Assembly (NCBI RefSeq): GCF_007751715.1
Contig: NZ_CP036292.1
Span: 6,579,339-6,643,338, forward strand
Source of the DNA: Rosistilla oblonga
GTDB taxonomy: Bacteria; Planctomycetota; Planctomycetia; Pirellulales; Pirellulaceae
Reading direction: 5' to 3'
DNA length: 64,000 nucleotides
Part shown: positions 48,601 to 56,802 of the stretch, one piece after another
Layout: each line of letters opens with the position of its first letter
Position numbering within the stretch: the first letter of the stretch is position 1
The notes under the pieces: generated by a model
The model's input: only the letters and a program-made list of their open reading frames with translations
What the model was told of the DNA's origin: nothing
The model's database searches: none
Program-made: the position numbers and the translations under genes

Positions 48601-49033
48601 CGACCACGGCAACGCGGATCGCCGGCGTCCGGAAAGTGATCTGTTGGACCGTCGGCTCTTCTGTCAGATCGGGAAAGCTGGGGATCCGAGCGACTTCGCG
48701 ATCGATCTCGTTCAGCACCTTTTGCACATCGGCCACGTCGGCCTGCAATTCCATAATCACGCTGCCGCTGCCTTCCTGAGCGATCGAGGTGACCTTCTTG
48801 ATCCCTTCGATCGACCGCACCGCCTCTTCGATCTTCTGGCAGATCCCGTCTTCGACATCCTCGGGCGTAGCACCGGGATAGGGAACCGTCACCACGACGA
48901 TCTCCAATTCGAACTCCGGAAACACCTCGCGACGCATGCCGTAGAAACAGGCAGCGCCCAACAGCATCGTGGCCAGCATGATCACGTTCATGCCTGGCGA
49001 ATTGGTGATCGCCCAACGAATGACACTTTTCAT
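45608..49033 (-). CDS. RND efflux pump inner-membrane transporter
   Basis: 1141 aa, HAE/AcrB-like family with 12 transmembrane segments. Exports substrates using the proton gradient. FPEFELEIVVVTVPYPGATPEDVE starts the porter domain; the TM4 proton relay Asp pair is kept in GIVVDDAIIVGENI; GVVVNDSIVLVDFIN marks TM11. Relative to AcrB it has an acidic insert (DADQDPEAEAADAE) before TM2 of the first half. It follows the membrane-fusion gene by 138 bases. No outer membrane channel gene is present. Substrates unknown. Confidence 0.93.
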   Translation of the reverse strand: MKSVIRWAITNSPGMNVIMLATMLLGAACFYGMRREVFPEFELEIVVVTVPYPGATPEDVEDGICQKIEEAVRSIEGIKKVTSIAQEGSGSVIMELQADVADVQKVLNEIDREVARIPSFPDLTEEPTVQQITFRTPAIRVAVVGPRTDDPDSELRLRSVVEDLRDDLLQLKTVSATSIMGAKPFQIDVEVSEEMLRKYGLSLKQIAAILRARNIELPGGQLKSDGQEVLLRAKNKGRFGDEIGRLPIITQSNGSVLTVNDIGTVRDAFEDLTSISEINGEPAMVVNVERTKSEDLLAMVREVREYVDRALPPEPHGVSRFQRLKKWLTRSSDADQDPEAEAADAEPKAGGLAPRLPPGYKLVVWGDTSQDVQDRLSLLIRNGASGLALVFLVLALFLELRLAFWVALGIPISILGAGCILWYGDKTLNMLSLFSFLVALGIVVDDAIIVGENIFAHRQQGKKRLRAAIDGAAEVLPSVTASVSTTVIAFSPMFFVSGVMGKFMAVIPFAVIAMLVISLLESLFVLPAHLAHEHSGFFRFLNVLLYPLRPIGMLLSAVGRRSSRGLEWFAEHVYLPVFKYALQFPTIPISIAIGMLIVTVGMVRGGIVQKNLFPKLDSNNVKATVVFPDGTPVAITDAATQKMEQAIRQVSAEIAAERSAAENKTPLELYPDSPLNMTGPVKLTFRQVGSMTTGGGAAEQTTSGSHAGQVLVELYDTNVRTTKSSDLLNRWRDAVGELPGAESVVFGTEDMGPGGAAIEFKLLAPADKMDALESATEAAKAQLASKEGVFDIRDDNTPGKWEFQFKVKEDALATGVTPTDLGETVRNAYYGAEVMRLQRGRNEVKLMVRYPKEQRSTLGNFNEIFVRTDSPNQMESVERPITELAELDIRRGFSEINRVDQRRSITITADIDETKANGSDIVAYLQREFEPTLQESFPGVSIRWEGQQEQSRESVGSLMIGFGVAMFCMFILLVLQFRSYFQPLLILAIIPFGMIGAVWGHALMGLPLSLFSMFGLVALAGVVVNDSIVLVDFINSRIRAGEPPVMALMESGQRRFRPVILTSFTTIAGLLPLLMERSFQAQLLIPMATSLAFGLLTATVLVLFMVPILYMLYLKMLERLGIPYTDHTATNLEIQTHPSTD

Positions 49034-49171
49034 AGGACTCTTTAACGCTTTTCGTTTTTCGTTGTTTGTGTTTCGCGATTCGCTGCATCATCACAACTTG
49101 CGATGGCTGCGCCTTCGATGCGGCGGGAGCGACGCGGATCGTCGCACCGTCGCGGCAAGCCCCATGGGGAT

Positions 49172-50785
49172 CTATTGAGCGACCGACCGCTCGCCCAACT
49201 TGGTGTCGACAACGCGAGCGACGCTGCCACCAGTCGACTTCGGCGCGGGAACTCGAATCAAATCGGTGCCGTCTCCCGCAACGCCTCCCAGCGGCGAAAC
49301 GACGACAAAATTGCCCGGCTCCAGATCGCCGTTACGCGATTCACAAATCCAATACTTTTCGTCCTCGGCCCCCTTCGTCGGAAGCGTTACCGAAACGATC
49401 GGCGTGATTCGGTCCAACACCACCAACCGCCCCGCGGTCCACGCCTGGAGCTCGAACGGCGAAGCAGCCACTTCCGGCCCGGACGCCTGCGCCGACGTCG
49501 ATTCGCCCGGCGATTCCACCGCCAATACGCTTGCGTCGGGCTGGAACTTCCAGATCCGATTGCCAGGCTGCAGCGCCAGATTGGGAACCAACGAAAGCGA
49601 CGACTGCGGTTTCACGTGCAAGATGACTCGCACAAACATCCCCCGCACAAGCGCCTTGGGCCCCTGCATCCGCTGACTCAACGCTTCCCCTTCACCAGCC
49701 CTGTCGCCGGTCACATCAGCTGGCCGATCGACGACCAATCGAACCGGCACCATCCGGCTCTGCGCGTCGACTCCAATCCCATCGTATCGCTCCAACGTTC
49801 CCTCCCACGAATAGACCGAATCGCGTTGGTTGATGCGATATTCGATCGTCGCAGGGGTCGGCGGCAGGCTGTAACTGCGGCTGTCGAGCGACGAATCGGC
49901 AGCGTGCTGGTGATCCTGGTCCAACACCCAGTACAACTGGTCCATCCGCAGATTTGCAGCGACCTCCGCCTTGGATGTATCCTCCATCGTGACCATCACC
50001 GCACCGCGTTGGATGAACGAATTGACCTCGACATCTTCGCGGAAGATCACGCCATCGATCGGTGCTTCGATGCTGGTTCGCTCCAGGTTCTTGCGAGCCA
50101 GTTCCAGCTGAGTCTCCACACGCTGCTCCGCTGTCTCTTGGCGGATGCGACGCTTCCGCAGCAGCGCCAATTGGTTTTCGAATCCGATCCGAGTGTTCAA
50201 CGCCTGCAGACGCGACTGCTGTGCTTGATCCAACTCGGTTTCACTAGCAAATCCCTTGGGCAACCGCGCCAACCGCGCGATCTCTTGGTCCCGCAACAGC
50301 TCATCGTCTTTGGCAACTTCGATCAACTTCTCGACGTTGGTAATCTCTTGATCGATCTCACGCAGCGATTCGTATTCCGATTTCTTCTCTTGTTCCAAGC
50401 GTTTCAATTCCAGTTCGTAATCGGTGGGATCGATCCGAAATAAGACGTCTCCCTTTTGAACATAATTGCCCGCTTCGACCGTCGGCGATTTGTAGACGAT
50501 CGTCCCCGCCACCTCGGTCGCGACTTGAATTTCGCGATAGGGAACCACCTCTCCCTCCAACGCGATATCGATAACGCCATCCACCTTGTCCAACGACAGC
50601 ACCGGCATCACCTCGGCGGGAGCCAGTCGCTGCATCTGAGCGGCGATCGAATTGCTAGGGTCGGGGCGTTCGGGGGGCGTCGTCACGCCGAGTTCGCGGA
50701 AGATGAGAATACAGGCGACCAGAGTTGCCGTCGGCAACACGACACCCGAGATCAATTTGTGGAACTTTGAATAGAGACGTTTCAT
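49172..50785 (-). CDS. RND pump membrane-fusion protein
   Basis: 537 aa periplasmic adaptor, anchored by an N-terminal hydrophobic segment (about 14-30). A lipoyl half-motif (EGEVVPYREIQVATEVAGTI), a long alpha-helical hairpin (about 120-215), the return lipoyl half (IEAPIDGVIFREDVEVNSFIQRG) and beta-barrel and membrane-proximal domains can be followed. It is longer than AcrA because of a large C-terminal region. It starts 33 bases after the TetR stop, so the three genes form an operon. Confidence 0.92.
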   Translation of the reverse strand: MKRLYSKFHKLISGVVLPTATLVACILIFRELGVTTPPERPDPSNSIAAQMQRLAPAEVMPVLSLDKVDGVIDIALEGEVVPYREIQVATEVAGTIVYKSPTVEAGNYVQKGDVLFRIDPTDYELELKRLEQEKKSEYESLREIDQEITNVEKLIEVAKDDELLRDQEIARLARLPKGFASETELDQAQQSRLQALNTRIGFENQLALLRKRRIRQETAEQRVETQLELARKNLERTSIEAPIDGVIFREDVEVNSFIQRGAVMVTMEDTSKAEVAANLRMDQLYWVLDQDHQHAADSSLDSRSYSLPPTPATIEYRINQRDSVYSWEGTLERYDGIGVDAQSRMVPVRLVVDRPADVTGDRAGEGEALSQRMQGPKALVRGMFVRVILHVKPQSSLSLVPNLALQPGNRIWKFQPDASVLAVESPGESTSAQASGPEVAASPFELQAWTAGRLVVLDRITPIVSVTLPTKGAEDEKYWICESRNGDLEPGNFVVVSPLGGVAGDGTDLIRVPAPKSTGGSVARVVDTKLGERSVAQ

Positions 50786-50818
50786 AGTCGTTTTTCGATT
50801 AGTTTTGATAAGAACGCG

Positions 50819-51493
50819 TTAGCGAATCAATTCGCGAAGCCTTGCTTGATGCTTGACGAATCCTGCGTTGGCTGCCGCCGCCATCGCGACGCTGGTGATG
50901 TGGACCGCCAATTCATCGATATCCAGCTCCGCCGCCAATCCTCGCTGGATCAGCAACGCGTTGACCGCGTTTTCGCAAACGCCATAGTGGAAACACTGGC
51001 CGATCACCGTAAAACTAAGATGCATCAATGAACTCGGATCGATCGGTTCCCCCACCAGTTCCGCGAGGTTTTGATACAACTGATCCTGGATCGGCGCAAA
51101 GTGATCTTTGACGATATCTTCCATCGCTTCGGTAGGCTGCTGCAGTTCGCGTATCAACAACCGCACCTGCCATCCATCGTCTTCGTTGGTGTCGAACATC
51201 CGCTGCAACAGCGTCCGGACAAATGCAAACAATCGCTCCGTCGGATCGGTTTGCACAGCCGGGTCGGGGATCGGAAACCGACGCGACTCCTCATCGCGAA
51301 TCAGCCGCACGACGGCCCGGTACAATCCCATCTTATCGCCAAAGTAATACGCGACGCTGGCGATGTTCACTCCCGCCGCGGCACAGATCTCGCGGACGGT
51401 TGCGTTTTGATAACCGCGAGCAGCAAATACCCGCCCCGCTGCGTTGAGCAAACGATTGCGAGTGTCCTCGTCGGGAACAGTCGTCGAACGAAT
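50819..51493 (-). CDS. TetR family regulator of the RND pump, probable ATT start
   Basis: 224 aa if started at ATT 51493. The helix-turn-helix (TVREICAAAGVNIASVAYYFGDK) and helical C-terminal domain resemble the CerR/YbiH branch (DUF1956). The only ATG/GTG/TTG start is TTG at 51451, which would remove RSTTVPDEDTRNR, the stretch that normally precedes helix 1 in TetR proteins. GAGG stands seven bases before the ATT, and 14 bases before the TTG. Two operator-like palindromes lie 27-51 bases upstream. It probably represses its own operon and responds to a pump substrate. Confidence 0.85.
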   Translation of the reverse strand: MRSTTVPDEDTRNRLLNAAGRVFAARGYQNATVREICAAAGVNIASVAYYFGDKMGLYRAVVRLIRDEESRRFPIPDPAVQTDPTERLFAFVRTLLQRMFDTNEDDGWQVRLLIRELQQPTEAMEDIVKDHFAPIQDQLYQNLAELVGEPIDPSSLMHLSFTVIGQCFHYGVCENAVNALLIQRGLAAELDIDELAVHITSVAMAAAANAGFVKHQARLRELIR

Positions 51494-51498
51494 GGCTT

Positions 51499-51505
51499 CA
51501 CCTCG
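51499..51505 (-). promoter_or_regulatory. Ribosome binding site that points to an ATT start
   Basis: CGAGGTG on the minus strand with the GAGG core at 51501-51504, seven bases from ATT (51491-51493). No in-frame ATG, GTG or TTG has this spacing; the GTG inside the site is out of frame. Confidence 0.55.
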
Positions 51506-51519
51506 TTAATCTGCGATTT

Positions 51520-51544
51520 AAACACCTGTTTAAAACAATTGTTT
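51520..51544. promoter_or_regulatory. Two tandem operator palindromes of the RND operon
   Basis: AAACACCTGTTT (51520-51531) and AAACAATTGTTT (51533-51544) both fit AAACA-N2-TGTTT and are centred 13 bases apart, about one helical turn. On the minus strand TTGACT at 51558-51563 could be the -35 box, placing the palindromes over the -10 and start region. This fits repression by the TetR protein encoded next to them. Confidence 0.65.
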
Positions 51545-51695
51545 AAGTTGCTCAAAAAGTCAAGCCGAATCGGTTCAAAGCTGGAAAAATTAACAGCCTC
51601 CCGCAAACCACCGCGTCGGTTCTCGGCGGCCCGCGACGCGAGGCGGCAAACGAGCTCAAAACCGCAGCTTTCGCTAGCTTTTACGAGAGAAAAGC

Positions 51696-52136
51696 CTACT
51701 CGGCCGGGTCCCGCAGATGCAGGATCGGGAAGGGCATCCCGGCGCTATCGAGCTCCGAACGCCCCTCCACGACAAACCCCAGCGACTGATAAAACGCTAG
51801 CGCCGCGGGGTTCTGTTCGTTGACATCGACTCGCAATCGCCCCTTCAGATCTCGAGCGTGATCGACCATCCGCCCCCCACCGCCGCGGCGACGATGTTCG
51901 GGGGCCAGAAACAGAGCTTCGAGCTTATCATCCGCTAGCCCCATGAAACCGATCGGCTCATCCGCAGCGTCGGCCAACACCCAAATCTCTAGATCGACCA
52001 ACGCGTGATCGCGAACCAGCGGCAGGATCCGCTCGATGTCGTCTTCGCTCAGGAAATCGTGTGTCGCCCGAACCGAACGCAACCAGATATCGACAAGCGA
52101 ATCACGCTCGGTTTCCAACGCCTCTCGAACCTTCAT
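51696..52136 (-). CDS. YjaB-like GNAT acetyltransferase
   Basis: 146 aa from the ATG at 52136; GGAAG precedes it. The order IWLRSVRATHDFLSEDDI, GFMGLADDKLEALFLAPEHRRRG, VDVNEQNPAALAFYQSLGF and GRSELDSAGMPFPILHL follows E. coli YjaB closely. GNAT enzymes transfer an acetyl group from acetyl-CoA; YjaB is regarded as a protein lysine acetyltransferase. It stands alone, divergent from the thioredoxin-like gene. Confidence 0.88.
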   Translation of the reverse strand: MKVREALETERDSLVDIWLRSVRATHDFLSEDDIERILPLVRDHALVDLEIWVLADAADEPIGFMGLADDKLEALFLAPEHRRRGGGGRMVDHARDLKGRLRVDVNEQNPAALAFYQSLGFVVEGRSELDSAGMPFPILHLRDPAE

Positions 52137-52396
52137 CCTGACTTCCGTCCTATATATAGTTCGCCAACCGACAAACAACGAACCGACAACAGGCACCCGA
52201 GTTGATCAGTGTTTGGGTTCCGCCGAATTGGCCAGCAAGTGTTTGCTTCCAACTGCTCAAGGGCACCGGACGCCAACGCTCAAACTGGAAGCCTGCTTGG
52301 CTTCTTGGTAACATGCTTTGCCCAGTCGATCGCGCCGCGCAGGCCCGATCGCAACCAGTGGGACTGAATTTCTGCACGACAACGAAACGATACCCA

Positions 52397-53008
52397 ATGC
52401 TCCGATCGATTCTACCCTACGCCTTGCTGTTGCTTGTGATCAGTCCCGCCTGGGCGGGTGAGTTCAATCAGGTGTTGAGCATCGGCGACGCGGCCCCGAT
52501 GTGGAACGATCTGCCGGGAATCGATGACGGCAAGCATGGCCTGGACGATTGGAAACAGGCGGAGGTGGTGGTCATCGCCTTCACTTGCAATTCCTGTCCC
52601 TACGCGACCGATGTCGAACAGCGATTGATCGCACTGACGAAGGACTACAAAGATCATGGCGTCGCGGTGGTCGCGATCAATTCCAACAAGGTTCCCGACG
52701 ACGAACTGCCAGCGATGAAAGAGCGTGCGGCGACGGCGAAGTTCAATTTCGCTTATCTCTCCGACCCAACACAGCAGACAGCCAAGGCGTACGGGGCGAT
52801 CACGACGCCCGAGTTTTATGTGCTCGATAAAGAGCGACGCGTCGTCTACATGGGTGCGATGGACGACAGCCCCGATGGCAAACAGATCGAACATCCCTAC
52901 GTTCGCCAAGCGATCGACGCCGCGTTGACCGGAGGCAAGCCCGCCGTCGCGGAGACCGTACCGATCGGCTGCCGAATCCGCTTCCAACGCGTCCGCCGCA
53001 AACGCTAA
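52397..53008 (+). CDS. Exported thioredoxin-like protein (AhpC/TSA-Redoxin type)
   Basis: 203 aa. Signal peptide (about 1-20, ending SPAWA). A thioredoxin fold with CNSC redox pair in FTCNSCPYA, TTPEFYVLD with the cis-Pro before strand 3, and a C-terminal extension. Resembles the AhpC/TSA-like redoxins common in planctomycetes, acting on disulfides or peroxide in the periplasm. A last Cys lies at about 192 (PIGCRIRF), after which the tail is basic. Ends 35 bases from the convergent oxidoreductase. Confidence 0.85.
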   Translation: MLRSILPYALLLLVISPAWAGEFNQVLSIGDAAPMWNDLPGIDDGKHGLDDWKQAEVVVIAFTCNSCPYATDVEQRLIALTKDYKDHGVAVVAINSNKVPDDELPAMKERAATAKFNFAYLSDPTQQTAKAYGAITTPEFYVLDKERRVVYMGAMDDSPDGKQIEHPYVRQAIDAALTGGKPAVAETVPIGCRIRFQRVRRKR

Positions 53009-53043
53009 CGCGCTGGAGTCGAGGCTTTAGCCGACGATGCGCA

Positions 53044-54042
53044 TCAATCGCCCACGGTCAACACAACCTTGCCGGCCAGCGAGCCGTCGCCGGCGAGCGT
53101 TCCCGCTTCTTGAAGGCGATGCGATTGGGCAGCTTGCGACAGCGGCAATCGCTGCGAGATCTGACTCTTCAATTGCCCCGAGGCGAGCCATTGGTTGATG
53201 TCCTCGGCCGCCAGCTTCATCTCGTCCGCCGACGCCTTGAACATCACAAATCCATGCACCGTGCACTCTTTGACGTAAAAAGGGCCCACGGGAAACTCGG
53301 GACGCGCGTCGCGACCGGCCATCAAAACCATCCGGCCTCGCGGCGCAAGGGCTTCGACGGCGAAGTCGAAATCGGGTTCGCGGATCGTTTCCCAGAAGAC
53401 GTCGACGCCATCGGGAGCCAGTTCGGCCAAACGCTCTTGCAAATTTTCGGTCTTGTAGTTGATGGCAAAGTCGGCTCCTAGCTCGCGGCAACGCTCGACC
53501 TTCTCATCGCTGCCGCCGGTCGTGATCACATTTGCACCAGCCGCTTTGGCCATCTGCACGACCATCGATCCAACGCCGCCGGTCCCGCCGCGAACAAAGA
53601 TCGTCTCATCGGCTAACAGTCGCGCGCGGCCAAACAAACCCAGGTGGGCAGTGATCCCAACCAACGCACAGGCCGCGGCATCTTCGGCAGCGACGCCGTC
53701 GGGAGTTTCGTACAGCCAATCCTGATCGATCGCGCACAACTCAGCAAACGTCCCCTGCCGGCCCAGCAAACCTTGACTGCTGCCCCAAACGCGATCGCCG
53801 ATCCGGAATCCGGTGACACCTTCGCCAACCGCCGCGATCGTACCGGCGATGTCGCATCCGATGATAAAGGGATCGGGCAGGTCCATCGCGATCATCCCGC
53901 TGCGGACATAGGTATCGATCGGGTTAACCGACACCGCTTCGGTGCGAACCAAAACCTGGCCTTGGCCGGGCTGCGGATCGGGAAGGTCGCCGTATTGGAT
54001 AACGTCTGCGTCGCCCGTCGTCTTAATAAAAGCTGCTTTCAT
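53044..54042 (-). CDS. Quinone oxidoreductase-like MDR family protein
   Basis: 332 aa, zinc-independent medium-chain dehydrogenase/reductase. NADPH-dependent reduction of quinones or enones. The ADH N-terminal fold (VSVNPIDTYVRSG, GCDIAGTIAAVGEGV, FRIGDRVW) and Rossmann motif GGTGGVGSMVVQMAKAAGA are clear; no structural or catalytic zinc Cys cluster is present. Stands alone between convergent and codirectional genes. Confidence 0.9.
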   Translation of the reverse strand: MKAAFIKTTGDADVIQYGDLPDPQPGQGQVLVRTEAVSVNPIDTYVRSGMIAMDLPDPFIIGCDIAGTIAAVGEGVTGFRIGDRVWGSSQGLLGRQGTFAELCAIDQDWLYETPDGVAAEDAAACALVGITAHLGLFGRARLLADETIFVRGGTGGVGSMVVQMAKAAGANVITTGGSDEKVERCRELGADFAINYKTENLQERLAELAPDGVDVFWETIREPDFDFAVEALAPRGRMVLMAGRDARPEFPVGPFYVKECTVHGFVMFKASADEMKLAAEDINQWLASGQLKSQISQRLPLSQAAQSHRLQEAGTLAGDGSLAGKVVLTVGD

Positions 54043-54179
54043 CGGTATCGCCTAAAGGTTTCTGTTTATTAAATGAAGTTTGATTTGATTGTCTGCTCGC
54101 GAGATGAAGACTCGCCCATTCCACAATCGATGGGATCGATTCGTTTCGCCGCAGCGAAGCCGACCGTCTTTCGAAATAT

Positions 54180-56567
54180 TTAAAACTCGCCAAAGTCAAA
54201 ATCGTTCAGCTCATCGAGCGCTTCGGACTCCGATTCCGAGAGCGGTTGGTTTAACACTTCGCTTGCCAGGTCCTGATCGACGCCCCAGTGCTGGCCCAGG
54301 TTTTCGGCGATCGATTGTTTTTCTTGCGGGCTGAATTCACCGAACGCACGCCGCAGGAAGACCAACGCCCGACGGAACTGTTCGTCGTCCAACGACTCCA
54401 CATAATCGGCCAATTGCTGCCACAGCGGTTGCCGAGCCAGCAGCGCGTATCGATTCCGTCGCGAGAGGCCTTCGAACCAACCGGCGCCGAGATCAGCCGG
54501 CGCGCCGGGGGACAGTCGCCGCGAGACCTCGCGAGCCAACCGCGCGTTGTCGATCTGATCGCGCTCCAACAGCATTGCACATGCGTACCCGCTGAGCAAC
54601 GGATTGCGATCGTCGCTATCGCTTAAACCATGCAACTCAGCGATCCACAGCGGTTCGTCGACCAGATCGTGAAATTCGAGCGCGACGCGGTTGAGGGCGT
54701 CGATCGACGCAATCAGATCGCGAGCGGCGTCGTTATCGCAATTGGCGACCGACATCAGCGCCAACGCTCCTTGCACAAACAACGTTTCGATCAATGGACG
54801 CAGCGGCGCCGCGTCGAACTGGCGGACGTCGCCATACTTTACCAGACTGGCCAATTCAGCCGCCGCGCCGGCGACGGCGGTGAAGTCGCTCGATTCGGCC
54901 GCCAACGCCTGCAACCGCCCGCGAGCCTGATCCATCGCCTCCATCATGCCGCAGCGACACGCGATCGCCACCGCCGAAGCGGCTTGCGCGACCGTTGTTG
55001 CTTCGTCCAACAGCGTCTTGAATTTGAAACCGGCTGCCAATTCGATCGTCTCGCCCAACAGCACCGATTCGACAAGCGTGATCTCCGATTCGGGAGTCCA
55101 CTGCAAATCCCACTTCTCGCTCCACGTCGACGCCTGCTGCCGCGAGGCAACGGGGGACGCAAAGTTGATCCCCAGCAGATGCAGCCGATGCAGGAAGCTG
55201 GATCGATGCAGGTCCAAGAAGGCTGCCGCAGCGGTCTTCGCGCGGCGGTTCTCTCGCAGATCGATCGACAACACCTGCCGAACCGCCGTCCGGTATTTGA
55301 CTAACTTCAGTGCGGTCAACTGCTGGTTAAAGTCGGCTTGGATCGATGTCTGTGAAACGCCTTCGGGAAGGCTGCCGATCGCCGTCCCGACATCGACTTG
55401 AGCCAGCGATTCGGCGACGCTCGACCGTTGGCCGTGCCCGATCAGCGTGACCGCTGCGTCGCGGAGATCGTTGAGCGTCGGTGCCATCCCCGCTTTTAAT
55501 GCCGATAGCGAATTGGCCAACCGGACCGCTTCGATCACCTCAGCCGTCGAGCGGTGCGTTCCGGCATCGCGTTGGTACCGGACGACCATCGACAGGTAGC
55601 GGGCGGGCAGATGGGATAATTCCCGCGCCGACAACGCCTCCCACAACAACTCGAAGTACGCGGGAGCTTCGTTCCCCGCGCCGTAGCCCGATTGGCTCGA
55701 CAGTCGGAAGTAAGAATAGGGCATCAGCGTCAGATTGCTCTCCAGCCGCGGCAGCTGTTCCAATTCCTGATCGCTCATCGGCGGAAACTCTGCCGACAAC
55801 ACCGGTGCGTGATAGGCACCGACGATCGCAACGATCTTGTCGGGCGCGACGCCACGATCGATCGCGGCTTGGATCTGCCGCCGCATGAACGCTTCGCGAA
55901 CCAGATTCTCCGCCGCATCGGCCGCGGTGTCCGATTCGATCTCACGCAGATTGCGTCCGAACTCCATCGATGTCTTGCGATACGAATCGAGACATGTGTT
56001 GTGCTCGAAGTTCCGCTCCCAATAACTCTCGTAATGCTCTTCGCCCGCCAATGCTGCTAACTGTTGATACAACGAGCCACGCGAAACGATCGGTTCGATC
56101 GCCGGTTCGCCGACCGCCGGATCGTCGTCTGCGTCGGTTGCTGCCGGATCGGGCGAGGCGGCATCGGGCTGAGCATCTTTTTTCGAAGCGATGATCGCTT
56201 CGGCGATCCGTCGATGTTCGCGATCTTGCAACCCGAGGAAGATATCGCTGGGCAAGTCGATGAACTCGCAATCGGCTTTATTTTCCTTGGCCCACAGGAT
56301 CGCCTGATACTCGGGGCTGTAGCGGGCCAGCGGGTAGACAAACGTTCGCACGGGGACCGAGTTGGAGAAGGCGAGGATCCCAATCGGCGGAACCGTTCCC
56401 TTGCGAACGACGTCGTCCAACAGACCCTCCGCGTCGCAGGGGCCTTCGATCAGCACGACCTGCGGCTGCACTTGATCGAGGAATTGCCGCAGCTGCCACG
56501 CCCCCATCGGCGACAGATGCCGCACGCCAAAAACGTGGCAAAGGGAAGCCGTATCGATCGCAGACAT
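54180..56567 (-). CDS. DUF5682 family protein
   Basis: 795 aa from the ATG at 56567. The N-terminal 300 residues have the family signature: [65 protein letters not shown], and [15 protein letters not shown], a TraB/EreA/ChaN-like fold whose enzymatic role is not settled. The rest is alpha-helical. DUF5682 genes usually sit with MoxR-type AAA+ ATPase, vWA and SWIM zinc-finger genes that are discussed as conflict or stress systems; none is adjacent here. The start is 235 bases from the divergent gcvP. Confidence 0.75.
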   Translation of the reverse strand: MSAIDTASLCHVFGVRHLSPMGAWQLRQFLDQVQPQVVLIEGPCDAEGLLDDVVRKGTVPPIGILAFSNSVPVRTFVYPLARYSPEYQAILWAKENKADCEFIDLPSDIFLGLQDREHRRIAEAIIASKKDAQPDAASPDPAATDADDDPAVGEPAIEPIVSRGSLYQQLAALAGEEHYESYWERNFEHNTCLDSYRKTSMEFGRNLREIESDTAADAAENLVREAFMRRQIQAAIDRGVAPDKIVAIVGAYHAPVLSAEFPPMSDQELEQLPRLESNLTLMPYSYFRLSSQSGYGAGNEAPAYFELLWEALSARELSHLPARYLSMVVRYQRDAGTHRSTAEVIEAVRLANSLSALKAGMAPTLNDLRDAAVTLIGHGQRSSVAESLAQVDVGTAIGSLPEGVSQTSIQADFNQQLTALKLVKYRTAVRQVLSIDLRENRRAKTAAAAFLDLHRSSFLHRLHLLGINFASPVASRQQASTWSEKWDLQWTPESEITLVESVLLGETIELAAGFKFKTLLDEATTVAQAASAVAIACRCGMMEAMDQARGRLQALAAESSDFTAVAGAAAELASLVKYGDVRQFDAAPLRPLIETLFVQGALALMSVANCDNDAARDLIASIDALNRVALEFHDLVDEPLWIAELHGLSDSDDRNPLLSGYACAMLLERDQIDNARLAREVSRRLSPGAPADLGAGWFEGLSRRNRYALLARQPLWQQLADYVESLDDEQFRRALVFLRRAFGEFSPQEKQSIAENLGQHWGVDQDLASEVLNQPLSESESEALDELNDFDFGEF

Positions 56568-56802
56568 TTTGTCTGGTGCCTTCGAAAGGGGGATGAAAAC
56601 GCGGTCCTGCCCGCCGCGATTGTTATACCACGGGCGGCCAACATTGGCACATTCACAGCGACCGAACGTCGTCGCGACCACTGCGGCCGGCGCGTGGCCG
56701 GGCTGCCGTCATAGTCAATTAAATTGTGCGATGTTAAAATGCCTCGCCCATCGAGTTCGCGATTCACCCAACGCACCGGCCCCACGTCCGCCAGGAAACA
56801 TG

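Noticed and set aside
56568-56802. Glycine riboswitch before gcvP
   Set aside because: None of the conserved tandem-aptamer elements could be recognised in the leader.
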